Origin: Acidimicrobiia bacterium | GTDB lineage: Bacteria; Actinomycetota; Acidimicrobiia; IMCC26256; DASPTH01 | DNA length: 64,000 nt | Assembly: GCA_040880805.1 (NCBI GenBank) | Contig: JBBDHW010000054.1 | Location: 1 to 64,000, forward strand | Reading direction: 5' to 3' | In this document: positions 1 through 8,987 of the stretch, one piece after another | How the letters are laid out: every line of letters starts with the position of its first letter | Position numbering within the stretch: the stretch's first letter is position 1 | The notes under the pieces: generated by a model | What the model saw: the letters and a program-made list of their open reading frames with translations, nothing else | What the model was told of the DNA's origin: nothing | Databases searched by the model: none | Program-made: the position numbers and the translations under genes

Positions 1-2
1 AG

Positions 3-881
3 CTGTCGGCGCCCGTGCTGCTCGAGTCGCCCACGGTGGCAGGCCTCGCACCTCGCCTCGTGAGTCAACGCGAGCGGAGCGCGCCCACCGTGGTGCAGCT
101 CCGCACCGGCTCTCCGCTCGGGCACGGAGCCGACGCCGGAACTCCCTTCTTCTGCGTCGCCGGCGGTGGCTCGCCCGCGACATCGCTCCGAGCGCTCGCC
201 GAGCTCATCGAGGATCGCCCCTGTTACGGCATCCAGGCACGCGGGCTCGAGGAGCGCGCGCTGCCGGACCGCAGCGTCGAAGCGTGCGCGCGCCGCTACC
301 TCGCCGAGATCCGCGCCATCCAGCTTTCGGGGCCGTATCTCATCGGTGGGTTCTCGTTCGGCGGGCTGGTCGCGTTCGAGATGGCCTGCCAGCTGCAGGC
401 TGCGGGTGAGCAGATCACGCTGCTTGCGATCATCGACACGACCGCGCCCGGCCGGAGGCCGAACGCCGCTGCGCGCCGAGCCGAGCGGCTCGAAGGAACC
501 TCGCTCGCAGCCAAGCTCCGCAAGGTGCCGCGAGCGATCACCGGACGCGCGCAGTTGAGCTTCGAGCTCGCGAGTGCGGGGCTCCTCCGCCGTCGCCTCC
601 GTCAGTACCGAGTGTTCTTCCTGCTCTCGCGACGCGCGGGGGAGCGATATCGGCCGTCGGCGCGCTTCGACGGCCCTGCGCTCGTCGTTCACGCGAGCAT
701 CCGCGACGCCGACGAGCCCCACCTCGAGGAACCTGATCTCGGCTGGGGGCCGTTCCTGCGCGGCCGGGTAACGACGACCGAGGTCACCGGTGATCACCTC
801 GGGATCATGCGCCGACCCCACGTCGCGACGCTCGGTCGGGAGCTTGGTCGCGCGCTCGACGACCACGGGGCCGGGAGTTGA
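3..881 (+). CDS. A-T-TE NRPS-like protein, C-terminal part (carrier end plus thioesterase)
   Basis: The gene enters from the left edge, so only its 3' part is visible. The first residues (LLESPTVAGLAPRL) match the last helix of a peptidyl carrier protein. The rest is a type I thioesterase of the PF00975 kind. It has the entry motif PFFCVAGGGSP, the nucleophile elbow GGFSFGG, a likely catalytic Asp in LAIIDTTAPG and a likely His in GDHLGIMRRPH. The domain closely resembles the thioesterase of the next gene, which suggests tandem duplication. It should release an acyl or aryl group held on the carrier arm. The stop codon overlaps the next start (TTGA), so the two are probably translationally coupled. 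The substrate is unknown. Confidence 0.85.
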   Translation: MSAPVLLESPTVAGLAPRLVSQRERSAPTVVQLRTGSPLGHGADAGTPFFCVAGGGSPATSLRALAELIEDRPCYGIQARGLEERALPDRSVEACARRYLAEIRAIQLSGPYLIGGFSFGGLVAFEMACQLQAAGEQITLLAIIDTTAPGRRPNAAARRAERLEGTSLAAKLRKVPRAITGRAQLSFELASAGLLRRRLRQYRVFFLLSRRAGERYRPSARFDGPALVVHASIRDADEPHLEEPDLGWGPFLRGRVTTTEVTGDHLGIMRRPHVATLGRELGRALDDHGAGS

Positions 882-3565
882 CGGTGGAAGCGCCGCGGCA
901 CGTCATCGAGACTGCGCCGTGGCAGCGCACCGTCATGTTTCCCGAACGCCGGGATCGGTCGCTGCGGGGGGCGCTACGTACCCTCGCCGACACGATTCCC
1001 GACGAAGTGGCGCTCCGGGAAGACGACCGAACGGTCACCTACGCGGAACTGGCGTGGATGACGGACGCAGTTGCGCATGCAGTGTACGAACCCGTCGGCT
1101 CCGGGCCGGTGACCGTGATCGTCGGTCACGGGATCAACGCCGTGGTGATGACCTACGGCGTGATCGCGGCGGGCCAGACGATGGTGCCGCTCGACGGAGA
1201 GGATCCCGTCGACCGGCTCGCGCTCGTGCACCGCGAGACCGGCGCGAGCGTCACCGTCACCGATCGTGCCCACCTCGAGACCGCGAAGTCGGCGATTGGC
1301 GGGCCGCTCATCGTGCTCGAGGACGTGCTCGCTCGCGGTCAGCAATCCTCGGCGCTGCCAGACCCCGATCCCTACGACCTGGCGTTGGTGCTGTTCACGT
1401 CGGGCTCGACCGGAACCCCAAAGGGTGTGATGCGCGACCACGCGACGATCCTGCAACACGGAATGTCGTCGACATACATGAACGGGATCGTCCCCGGCGA
1501 TGCGATCTCCTTCATCGGTTCGTTCGCGTTCATCGGTGCGTACAGGTCCTCGCTCGGCGTGCTGCTCGGCGGCGCGACGCTCTGCATGCACGACTACCGG
1601 ACCGATGGCCTCCGGAACCTCCCCGACTGGGTAGTCGCCAACCGCATCGCGGTGATGCAGTTCGCGCCCTCGGTACTGCGCGCGCTGACCGACGCGGCCA
1701 CCGCGAGCGGCGCGCCCCGTATGGACTGCGTCCGCCTCGTCACACTCGGCGGTGAGGCGCTCTACGGGCGCGACATTCTTCGCGCGCGGCCGATCTTCGG
1801 ACCCAACACGGTGTTTTGCAATCGCTTCGGTTCCAGCGAGACCGCTTTGATAGCTGGCTGGACCATCCCCCTCGACATCGATCTCGACGAAGACAGCACC
1901 CTGCCGATCGGTGAGCCGGAGCCCTGGACCGAGTTGCGGATCGTGGACGAGGACGGGCAACCGGTGGCAGATGGCGAGCCGGGCTTGGCCGACGCGATCA
2001 GCGATCACGCTTCGCTCGGCTACTGGCGTGATCCGGAGCTCACCGCCCAGAGGTTCTGGACCCTCCCTGACGGCCGGCGCGGCTTCCATACCAGCGACCG
2101 CGTCCGCATGCGTCCCGACGGTCTCCTCGAGCATCTTGGGCGCGCCGACGACCGCGTGAAGGTCCGCGGCGCGATGGTCAGTCCGAGCGAGGTCGAGCGC
2201 TTGCTCGTGCGACTTCACGATGTCGTGCACGCCGCGGTGGTACCGGCGCCCGCGCGCGACGGTGGCACGCGCCTCGTCGGGTACGTCGTCCCCGAGGTCG
2301 GTGCAACACCGAGCGCGTGGCAGCTCCGACGCGACCTCGCGGGAGGGATGCCGACGACGATGGTGCCCAGCGCGATCGTGCTGCTCGACGAATTGCCGCG
2401 AACCCCACGCGGCAAGGTCGATCGCCGTGGACTTCGTCCGCCGCCCGACATCGCGCGCCGTCCGTACCGCGCGCCGGTCGGCCGTGAGCAGATCCTCGCC
2501 GACCTGCTGGGCAGTGTGCTCGCGGTGGAGCACGTGGGGCTCGACGACGACTTCTTCGACCTCGGCGGCGACTCGCTCGCCGCGATCGAGCTCATGTCCG
2601 CGATCGACGAGCAGTTCGGGATCGACCTACCGCCGTCGACGTTGCTCGAGGCGCCGACCACTGCCGAGCTCGCGCCCCTGCTCAACCATCGGCGCGCGCG
2701 CGGCTCCTCCACGGTGGTCGCGCTCCAGACCGGTCCTCCGTTCGGGCCCAGAGCCGGCACCGGCACCAGGACGCCCTTCTTCTGCGTCGCGGGTGCCGGT
2801 TCACCCGCGACGTCGTTGCGCGCGCTCGCGCACGCGCTTCCCGGCGATCGCCCGTGCTACGGCATCCAAGCGCGCGGACTCGAGGAACGTGCGCGCCCCG
2901 ATCGGAGCGTCGAGGCGTGCGCGCGCCGGTACCTGGCCGACCTGCGCGCGGTCCAGCCCAGCGGGCCGTATCTACTCGGGGGACACTCGTTCGGCGGGCT
3001 CGTCGCATTCGAGATGGCGTGCCGGCTCGAGGCGGCCGGCGAGCAGGTCGCGCTGCTGACGATGCTCGACGCCCTCCCGCCGGGCTCCCGCCCTCCGATC
3101 CCTTCTGTCACCGAACGCTTGCAACGCCCCCGCGAGGAGAAGACCCGCGCTCTGCGCGTGCAGGAGCTCGCCAAGTCGGCGATGGGTCACGCGCAGGTGG
3201 AAGTCGAGCTCGCGTGGGCAGGATTGGTCCCGCGGCGGCTTCGGCAGTACCGCGTGTTCTTCCTGCTTGCGCGTCGGATGACGCGCAAGCATCGAACGCA
3301 GTCGACCTTCACCGGACCGATGCTGCTCGTCCACGCCACGGTCCCCGACCCCAACCTGCCGAGCCTCGGTTCCCCCAGCTCGGCATGGGCACCGTTCGTC
3401 CGCGGACCGATCACTTCGATCGCGATCGCAGGGACGCACACCGGAATCATGCGCCGTCCGCACGTCGCCGAGCTGGCGAGCACGATCGACGCCGCGCTCG
3501 ACGCTGCCGACCACGCCCAACCCTCAACAACCTTCGGCGCCGCGCATCCGCTCGCGTCAACGTAG
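878..3565 (+). CDS. A-T-TE NRPS-like synthetase (adenylation, carrier, thioesterase)
   Basis: This 895-residue enzyme has three domains and no condensation domain. The adenylation domain shows VLFTSGSTGTPKGVM (about 171-185), NRFGSSET, LGYWRDPELT and the C-terminal lysine motif LPRTPRGKVD (about 507-516). The carrier motif FFDLGGDSL has its phosphopantetheine Ser at about 566. The thioesterase elbow GGHSFGG has its Ser at about 704. The FDxS region that binds the alpha-amino group in amino-acid activators reads SFAFIGAYR here, so the substrate is probably not an alpha-amino acid. The start is TTG at 878 inside a TTGA overlap with the preceding gene; GTG at 884 is an alternative. The P450 ten bases downstream is probably co-transcribed and may tailor the product. 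Confidence 0.9.
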   Translation: MTVEAPRHVIETAPWQRTVMFPERRDRSLRGALRTLADTIPDEVALREDDRTVTYAELAWMTDAVAHAVYEPVGSGPVTVIVGHGINAVVMTYGVIAAGQTMVPLDGEDPVDRLALVHRETGASVTVTDRAHLETAKSAIGGPLIVLEDVLARGQQSSALPDPDPYDLALVLFTSGSTGTPKGVMRDHATILQHGMSSTYMNGIVPGDAISFIGSFAFIGAYRSSLGVLLGGATLCMHDYRTDGLRNLPDWVVANRIAVMQFAPSVLRALTDAATASGAPRMDCVRLVTLGGEALYGRDILRARPIFGPNTVFCNRFGSSETALIAGWTIPLDIDLDEDSTLPIGEPEPWTELRIVDEDGQPVADGEPGLADAISDHASLGYWRDPELTAQRFWTLPDGRRGFHTSDRVRMRPDGLLEHLGRADDRVKVRGAMVSPSEVERLLVRLHDVVHAAVVPAPARDGGTRLVGYVVPEVGATPSAWQLRRDLAGGMPTTMVPSAIVLLDELPRTPRGKVDRRGLRPPPDIARRPYRAPVGREQILADLLGSVLAVEHVGLDDDFFDLGGDSLAAIELMSAIDEQFGIDLPPSTLLEAPTTAELAPLLNHRRARGSSTVVALQTGPPFGPRAGTGTRTPFFCVAGAGSPATSLRALAHALPGDRPCYGIQARGLEERARPDRSVEACARRYLADLRAVQPSGPYLLGGHSFGGLVAFEMACRLEAAGEQVALLTMLDALPPGSRPPIPSVTERLQRPREEKTRALRVQELAKSAMGHAQVEVELAWAGLVPRRLRQYRVFFLLARRMTRKHRTQSTFTGPMLLVHATVPDPNLPSLGSPSSAWAPFVRGPITSIAIAGTHTGIMRRPHVAELASTIDAALDAADHAQPSTTFGAAHPLAST

Positions 3566-3575
3566 GCTCACGCGT

Positions 3576-4766
3576 GTGACGGAGAGCACACTCGAGTACC
3601 CGCCGTTCGAGTATCGGCCGTTCGGGCGCGACACGTGGCGTGATCCGTACCCGCTCTACCGCCGCCTGCGCGACGAGGACCCCGTGCACCGGACGTCTCG
3701 CGGCTACTGGGTGCTCACGCGGTTCCAGCACGTGTTCGACGCCGCGCGCGACACCGGCACGTTCTCGTCCGCGCACGGGCTCACCTTCGACGACGAGGGC
3801 GCCAACCTCGGTGTTCAGACGATGGTGTTCATGGACCCGCCCGACCACACGCGGTACCGGCGGCTCGTGAGCCGTGGCTTCACGCCGCGCAACGTCGCAG
3901 CGCTCGAACCCGCGCTGCGCGCGCAGGTGCGCTCTCACGTGCAGGCGCTGCGGGAGGGCAGGCGCGGCGACTTCATTACCGGCCTGGCGCGTCCGATCCC
4001 GAGCTGGGTGGTGGCGCATTACCTCGGCGTACCCGAGGAAGATCGCTTCCGCTTCGACGAGTGGACCCAGGCGATCGTGCAGGCGAGCTACGACGCGGGC
4101 ATGACCGCGGCCACCGCCGTCGCCGACCTGTCCGCCTACTTCATGGGACTGATCGAGGTGAAGCGCCGCTCGCCGGCCGACGACGTCGTGTCCGACCTGA
4201 TCCGCGCCGACAACGAGGGGCACGGCATCGGGCTCGAGGGAATCCTCGGCATGGCGTTCGTGATGATCGCCGGCGGCAACGACACCACCACCGGGCTGCT
4301 CGGCGGCGCTGCCGAGCTGCTCACCACCTATCCCGACCAGCGGCAGCGCCTGCTCGATGACCCGTCGTTGATCCCGAACGCGGTCGACGAGCTGCTCCGG
4401 CTCACATCACCGGTGCAAGGGTTGTGCCGCGTGGTATTGCGCGACGCGGAGATCGACGGCACCGCGATCGCTTCGGGCGACCGGGTGCTGCTGTGTTACG
4501 CGTCGGCCAACCGCGACGAGCGCGAGTTCGGTGACGACGCGGCAGAGCTCGACGTCGGTCGTTCGATCGAGCGGTTCGTCGCGTTCAGCGTTGGCTCGCA
4601 TTTCTGTCTCGGCGCTGCCGCGACCCGGTTACAGGGAAGCGTCGTACTCGAAGAGCTGCTGCGCGCGTGCCCCGCCTTTACTGTCGACGCCGACGCGGGT
4701 GTGTTCGCCGACGGTGGCTTCACCCGTCGCTACGAGTCGCTGCCGTTCGATGCCGGCGCGCCGTAG
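3576..4766 (+). CDS. Cytochrome P450
   Basis: A soluble bacterial P450 of 396 residues with GTG start. It has the oxygen-activation motif AGGNDTT (232-238) in helix I, the ExxR pair (E272, R275) and the heme-ligand loop FSVGSHFCLG with Cys344. There is no membrane anchor, so it is cytoplasmic and needs separate ferredoxin and reductase partners; none is encoded nearby. It begins ten bases after the A-T-TE gene and is probably in the same transcript, so hydroxylation of that pathway's product is a reasonable but unproven role. The opposing P450 ends 24 bases downstream, so the two genes converge. Confidence 0.93.
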   Translation: MTESTLEYPPFEYRPFGRDTWRDPYPLYRRLRDEDPVHRTSRGYWVLTRFQHVFDAARDTGTFSSAHGLTFDDEGANLGVQTMVFMDPPDHTRYRRLVSRGFTPRNVAALEPALRAQVRSHVQALREGRRGDFITGLARPIPSWVVAHYLGVPEEDRFRFDEWTQAIVQASYDAGMTAATAVADLSAYFMGLIEVKRRSPADDVVSDLIRADNEGHGIGLEGILGMAFVMIAGGNDTTTGLLGGAAELLTTYPDQRQRLLDDPSLIPNAVDELLRLTSPVQGLCRVVLRDAEIDGTAIASGDRVLLCYASANRDEREFGDDAAELDVGRSIERFVAFSVGSHFCLGAAATRLQGSVVLEELLRACPAFTVDADAGVFADGGFTRRYESLPFDAGAP

Positions 4767-4790
4767 CCATACCGAATCGCTGAGATCGGT

Positions 4791-6014
4791 TCAGATGGGC
4801 CAGGAAAGCATCAGGTCCTTGACCGACCGGAGGCCGGGGGGATACACGAGCTCTTCGTGGCCGGGCTTCAACCCGTACACCGGGATGCGGCGGTGCCACT
4901 CGCGCAGCGTGAGGCGCAGCTCGCGGCGGGCGAGGTGCGAACCGAGGCACCGGTGGATGCCGGCGCCGAAGGCGATATGCGGGTTCGATTCCCGGTCGAA
5001 ACGCACCTCGAACCCGTCGGGGAACTCGGCAGGGTCGACGTTGGCCGTGCCGTAGCCGGGGAGCACCATCGTGCCCGCCTCGATCGCGAAACCGCACACC
5101 TCGGTGTCCTTCAGCGCCTTCCGCGGTACGCCGCCGGGGACGGGCGTCTCCCACCGGAGGAGCTCCTCGACCGCGTTCGGGATGATCGACGCGTCGTCGA
5201 CGATCAGCTGTCGCTGCTCGGGATGCTGGGCCAGGTACGCGAAGAAGCACGTGAGCGAGTCGCTCACGGTGTCGAGGCCGGCGATGAGGAAGAGGAAGCA
5301 GATGTCGAGGATGTCCTCGCGGGTGAGCCGGTCGCCGTCGACGTCGGCCTGCAGGAAGTGGGTGAGGATGTCGTCCTGCGGGTTCCGCTCGCGGTCGTCG
5401 AGGAACTGCCCGAAGTACTCGTAGATCTCCTTGCCGGTCTCCTTCTGCTTGGCGAGCATCTCCTCGAGGGTGAGGTCGACGCCGGCGACGCGCAGGATGC
5501 CGTCACGGAGCCGCAGGAACGTGTCGAGCTCTTCCCACGGCAGGCCCATCAAACCGAGGAACACGGCCGAAGGGAACAGCTCCGCGAACTCGTCGGTGAA
5601 GTTGCACTCGCCGCGGTCGATGAACTTGTCGATGAAGTAGTTGATCCGCTGCGTGAGATCGGCCTCGGCTGCGTCCATTACCTTCGGGGCGAACAGCGGG
5701 TCGAGCAGCTTCCGGAACTTCGAATGCTCGGGCGGATCGATCTGCAACGGGATCATCGGGCGGATGTTGCCGAGCTCCATGGTGCCGGCACTGGAGAAGT
5801 TCTGCCGGTCGCCGAGCACCGTGACCACGGCCTCGCGACTGACGGCCTGGACGAAGCCCGGGAACGGACACGAGATCCCGCCACTCTCCTCGAGCAACTG
5901 GAGGTAGCCGGGCTGCGGCCCCGACCGGTCGGCGGCCGACATCATCTCGTTTCGATACAGACCGACCATTGTCGCGGTCTCGTCGCTCATCGGGTCGGTC
6001 GCCTCGTCAGTCAT
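4791..6014 (-). CDS. Cytochrome P450
   Basis: This 407-residue P450 reads toward the previous one. It carries IAGLDTV in helix I (244-250), the ExxR pair E284/R287 and the heme loop FGAGIHRCLG with Cys356. The frame stays open upstream to 6128, but ATG at 6014 is preferred because a GGAG ribosome site lies about ten bases before it and the extra residues do not look like P450 sequence. The protein is soluble with no signal or anchor. It is not closely similar to the convergent P450 and appears to be a single-gene unit. The substrate cannot be inferred. Confidence 0.92.
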   Translation of the reverse strand: MTDEATDPMSDETATMVGLYRNEMMSAADRSGPQPGYLQLLEESGGISCPFPGFVQAVSREAVVTVLGDRQNFSSAGTMELGNIRPMIPLQIDPPEHSKFRKLLDPLFAPKVMDAAEADLTQRINYFIDKFIDRGECNFTDEFAELFPSAVFLGLMGLPWEELDTFLRLRDGILRVAGVDLTLEEMLAKQKETGKEIYEYFGQFLDDRERNPQDDILTHFLQADVDGDRLTREDILDICFLFLIAGLDTVSDSLTCFFAYLAQHPEQRQLIVDDASIIPNAVEELLRWETPVPGGVPRKALKDTEVCGFAIEAGTMVLPGYGTANVDPAEFPDGFEVRFDRESNPHIAFGAGIHRCLGSHLARRELRLTLREWHRRIPVYGLKPGHEELVYPPGLRSVKDLMLSWPI

Positions 6015-6223
6015 CGGCCCCCACTCCTCAACATCACTCGATCCATTCCGGGTGCCCAGGATACGGGCACTCGGCGGTACCGTCGCACCCGCTGGACTGC
6101 AGGTTCGGACGGGCGGGAGACCGTGCAAGACGACGAGTGCTCTCGAGCGCGGCGACCGGATACACGCGAGCGAGTGAGGTGCTCCGGTGAGCCCCGTTCG
6201 GGCTCACCGCTATCGTGACCGCC

Positions 6224-7126
6224 ATGAATCGCTGGGGCCGAGCGGCGCGGTCCCTCGTCCGGCGCCCCCAGCTCTTCGGCCGGCTCGGGCTCTACGCAGG
6301 CAACGACGACAGCGCGGGAGTCGCCTGGGCGCTCCGGCGACTCCTCAGTCCGGCGAGTCGGCACCGGCTTGCAGCAACGCTGCTGTTCGACGCCACGGTC
6401 ATCATGGACTTCGAGGCCGGCGGGTTCCGCTGGCTGGTCCCGACCGGCGACGAGATCACCGCGGAGCTGCTGGCCCACGGCGAATACTCCGCGACCGCGG
6501 TCCGTTCCCTCACGCGATGGGTCCGGGCCCACCCGCGCACACGCGGTTCGCTCGTGATCGAGGTCGGCGCCAACGTCGGCACGAGCACATTGCCGCTCAC
6601 GCGGGAGGGTTGGAACGTGCTCGCCATCGAGCCGGTGCCCACCACCTTCTCGTTCCTCGAGACAAACGTCGAACGCAACGGTCTCTCGGATCAGGTCACC
6701 TGCGTGCAGGCCGCGGTCGCCGAGCACGACGGAGAGGTCTTGATGCAGGTCTCACGCGCCCACGGCGCGAGCCGTGTCGTGGACCACGGGCCCGGCGCCA
6801 TCCCAGTCCCCGCTCGGCGTCTCGACGGTTTGCTCGCAAGCTGCGGCGTGCCCGAGACGGACGTCGCGTTCGTTTGGTGCGACGCGGAGGGGAGCGAGGC
6901 GGCGGTCGTCGCGAGCGGAATGGCACTGTGGGCGGCCGGTGTTCCGCTGTACGCCGAGATCGACTCGACGACCGACGCCGCGGCCGTCCAGCACGTCTTC
7001 TCACATTTCGTCGTCGCACACGATGAGATGCCGTACACCGCCGTCGCTCGACCCGTCGGCGAGCTCGCCGAGCACATCTCCCGCCTCGAGCGCCAGGACA
7101 ACGTGTTGCTCCTCCCCGCCGGCTGA
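6224..7126 (+). CDS. FkbM-family SAM-dependent methyltransferase
   Basis: About 300 residues with the FkbM-type core: the SAM-binding loop VIEVGANVGTSTLPL, then LAIEPVPTTF and VERNGL. Members of the family O-methylate sugars, polyketides or other small molecules; the target here is unknown. I chose ATG 6224; GTG 6215 in the same frame is possible, and neither has a clear ribosome site. The protein lacks a signal peptide. It stands alone between a P450 reading away from it and a toxin-antitoxin pair reading toward it, so context says little about its pathway. Confidence 0.82.
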   Translation: MNRWGRAARSLVRRPQLFGRLGLYAGNDDSAGVAWALRRLLSPASRHRLAATLLFDATVIMDFEAGGFRWLVPTGDEITAELLAHGEYSATAVRSLTRWVRAHPRTRGSLVIEVGANVGTSTLPLTREGWNVLAIEPVPTTFSFLETNVERNGLSDQVTCVQAAVAEHDGEVLMQVSRAHGASRVVDHGPGAIPVPARRLDGLLASCGVPETDVAFVWCDAEGSEAAVVASGMALWAAGVPLYAEIDSTTDAAAVQHVFSHFVVAHDEMPYTAVARPVGELAEHISRLERQDNVLLLPAG

Positions 7127-7211
7127 AGGGGGCTCCTCTCCGCGACGCGACAGCGCTGGCGAGTTCCCGTCCGCAGATAACACCAGACGGCCCGGCGCCG
7201 GGCTCGAGTCT

Positions 7212-7640
7212 TCAGTCGGCGGCGTCGATCGGATTGGCGACGTGCAAGCCGCGACGACCGGCGGCGCCGCACAGATCCGAGTCCGCGCTGGTCAGCAGAT
7301 CTGCACCGAGCTGCAGCGCCGCGGCGAGGTGGATCGCGTCGTACCCGCGGAGACCCTCCTGCTCCGCGAGATCCCCGGCCGCGTCCACGAGTTCTGCTGT
7401 GATTTCCACAATCGTGAACTGCTGCCACAGGCCCGCGAGCTCGGTTGTCGTGCGTCGCACTTGCGCGCGAGAGAGTCGCCCTCCGCGATCGGCGGCCGCC
7501 AGCGCGGCGCGCGCCTCGACGTGCAAGACGCGGGCAGCGGCAACGACGTCAGCGCTGTCCCAGATGACGGCGGCGCTCGCTGACCCCGGTTCTTCGATCA
7601 GCAACTTCAGCAGCGTCGAGGTATCGACGTACGTGATCAC
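7212..7640 (-). CDS. vapC: PIN-domain toxin, VapC-like ribonuclease
   Basis: A 142-residue PIN-domain protein. The acidic residues of the metal site are visible in order: YVDTST near the N terminus, HVEARAAL, GYDAIHLA and TSADSDL. VapC proteins cleave tRNA or rRNA when freed from their antitoxin. GTG at 7640 overlaps the stop of the upstream antitoxin gene by four bases (GTGA), the usual coupling in such pairs. The length is normal and all acidic positions are kept, so the toxin is probably functional. Confidence 0.88.
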   Translation of the reverse strand: MITYVDTSTLLKLLIEEPGSASAAVIWDSADVVAAARVLHVEARAALAAADRGGRLSRAQVRRTTTELAGLWQQFTIVEITAELVDAAGDLAEQEGLRGYDAIHLAAALQLGADLLTSADSDLCGAAGRRGLHVANPIDAAD

Positions 7641-7924
7641 CGCCGCTGTTCACGCACCAGATCACTGATCGTCGTTGTGGCACGGACACGACGCGCCGGT
7701 CGGTGTCGCGTGCTGTCCTTGGGTGCCTGTACGACACCCGCCGCAACGAGCGCGGCCAAGCGATCAGTGCCCACATCTATTGACGTGAGCCGAGCCACCG
7801 GGCGGCCGTGATCCGTCACCACGACCTGATCACCAGCACGCACTCTCTCGAGATAGCGGCTCAAGTTGTTCTTCAACTCCCTCACCCCGACCTCGACCGA
7901 CACACCACTTGTAGCTACCGTCAT
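7637..7924 (-). CDS. Phd/YefM-type antitoxin paired with the VapC-like toxin
   Basis: A 95-residue antitoxin. Its N-terminal half has the Phd/YefM DNA-binding pattern: VGVRELKNNLSRYLERV followed by GDQVVVTDHGRPVARL. The C-terminal tail is basic and probably disordered until it wraps the toxin. It should neutralise the downstream PIN protein and repress its own promoter. A TACACT element lies only six bases before the ATG, so the transcript may be leaderless. Near-palindromic repeats flank the start codon. Confidence 0.85.
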   Translation of the reverse strand: MTVATSGVSVEVGVRELKNNLSRYLERVRAGDQVVVTDHGRPVARLTSIDVGTDRLAALVAAGVVQAPKDSTRHRPARRVRATTTISDLVREQRR

Positions 7925-7941
7925 GCATTAAGTGTAGCCAC
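7911..7941. promoter_or_regulatory. Putative autoregulatory operator of the toxin-antitoxin pair
   Basis: GTAGCTAC, a perfect 8-base palindrome, occupies 7911-7918. GTAGCCAC, which differs at one base, occupies 7934-7941. The two lie 23 bases apart and straddle the antitoxin start codon and its TACACT element. Paired short palindromes are typical operators for Phd/YefM proteins. The assignment is inferred from position and symmetry only. Confidence 0.35.
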
Positions 7942-8063
7942 AATCCGAGCGGATACACGAGCTGGCCTCGAGCAAGTGACGGGCGATCCGACGACGGGCC
8001 TTCGTAGACGCCATCCGTGATACATCGGCTTTCCAACGAGCGAGGCTCCGCTGGAAGCCGAAG

Positions 8064-8138
8064 TGGAGACGATGGGACTCGAACCCACGACCCCCTGCTT
8101 GCAAAGCAGGTGCTCTAGCCGGACTGAGCTACGTCCCC
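8064..8138 (-). tRNA. tRNA-Ala (anticodon TGC)
   Basis: A 75-base tRNA on the minus strand. The acceptor stem GGGGACG pairs with CGTCTCC and is followed by discriminator A. The anticodon stem CCTGC/GCAGG encloses loop TTTGCAA with anticodon TGC, and the T arm contains GGTTCGAGTCCC. No CCA is encoded. It begins 37 bases after the stop of the YjbR-like gene and has no obvious promoter of its own, so read-through from that operon is possible. Confidence 0.95.
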
Positions 8139-8175
8139 AGAAGACCCGCAAGCGTAGCGCCGGCAGTGTGCAAGT

Positions 8176-8520
8176 TCAGCCGTCCTTACCGCGGTCATCG
8201 AGCGTCGCCGCCACCCGCTTCGGTGCCTTGCGCAGCCATGCCTCCATGATCAGCTCGCGCACGCGCGCAGGTTTCGCGCCCTCGAGGTCGACCCGCAGGC
8301 ACAGGCTTTTCCCGGTCCACCACTCCTCGAACGCGTCTGGATCCTCGGCGACACATGCCCTCGTCTCGTCGTCATCGACGGCGAGGTGGAGGGAGCGCTC
8401 ATCGGGCGTGGCGGACGCGAACCGCTTGCCGCGCACTTTGAACGACGTCCAGTCATCGTGCGGTTCGTCGGCCGACTCGGGAAGAAACCGAACGAGCTTC
8501 GTGACGGAGTCGAGCCTCAC
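8176..8520 (-). CDS. MmcQ/YjbR-family protein
   Basis: A 114-residue protein of the YjbR/MmcQ type (PF04237, CyaY-like fold). Typical features are FKVRGKRFAS near residue 30, the acidic SLHLAVDDDE and a C-terminal VRELIMEAWLRKAPKR segment. Members are presumed DNA- or ligand-binding proteins without an established general function. GTG at 8520 overlaps the preceding stop in a GTGA junction, so it is translated from the operon that also holds the VOC protein and the M3 peptidase. Confidence 0.8.
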   Translation of the reverse strand: MRLDSVTKLVRFLPESADEPHDDWTSFKVRGKRFASATPDERSLHLAVDDDETRACVAEDPDAFEEWWTGKSLCLRVDLEGAKPARVRELIMEAWLRKAPKRVAATLDDRGKDG

Positions 8521-8987
8521 GACCCTGACCCGTCACCGAGGGTGTGCGGGATCCATTCTTGGGGATCGACGTCGGCGACGGACTGCGTGAACGTCCAGGC
8601 GTGACGGCCGACGTCGCGCGCCGAGTACTGCCGCTCACCGAATCCGTAGGTCTCCACTGGCAGCAGGATCTCGGCCCCGCAGCCCATCGCGTGGTCGTGA
8701 TGCCGGTCGACGTCCTCGACCTGCACCATCAGGGTGTGGCTGAGCTCGTCGGGGCGGGGCGCCCGGAACGTCAAGCGCTCAGCCGTTCCATGACCAGTTC
8801 GCGGGCCGCGTACGAAGATCGAACCGCCACCCACGTCGAGCTGCGCGGTGAAGTCATCGGGTGGTCCCCAGCGAAGACGCTCGCTGAAGCCGAAGACCTC
8901 GCAGAGCCACTCGACCGCCGCGGCGACGTCGTCGTACACGAGGCTCGGCACGATCGGCCCGGGCGGTGCCGACCGGTTCTCGATCAC
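8517..8987 (-). CDS. VOC/glyoxalase-superfamily protein
   Basis: A 156-residue vicinal-oxygen-chelate protein. IVPSLVYDDVAAAVEWLCEV and FGFSERLRW form the first beta-alpha-beta module; HTLMVQVEDVDRHHDHA and RQYSARDVGRHAWTF form the second. Relatives include bleomycin-resistance-like proteins, glyoxalases and dioxygenases, so the activity cannot be fixed. The start is GTG at 8987, giving a GTGA overlap with the peptidase stop. The frame remains open further upstream, but that stretch lies inside the peptidase gene and is not coding in this frame. Confidence 0.82.
   Translation of the reverse strand: MIENRSAPPGPIVPSLVYDDVAAAVEWLCEVFGFSERLRWGPPDDFTAQLDVGGGSIFVRGPRTGHGTAERLTFRAPRPDELSHTLMVQVEDVDRHHDHAMGCGAEILLPVETYGFGERQYSARDVGRHAWTFTQSVADVDPQEWIPHTLGDGSGS

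Noticed and set aside
3-3565. A classical multimodular NRPS cluster
   Set aside because: No condensation, epimerisation or phosphopantetheinyl-transferase gene is present. The layout is A-T-TE only.
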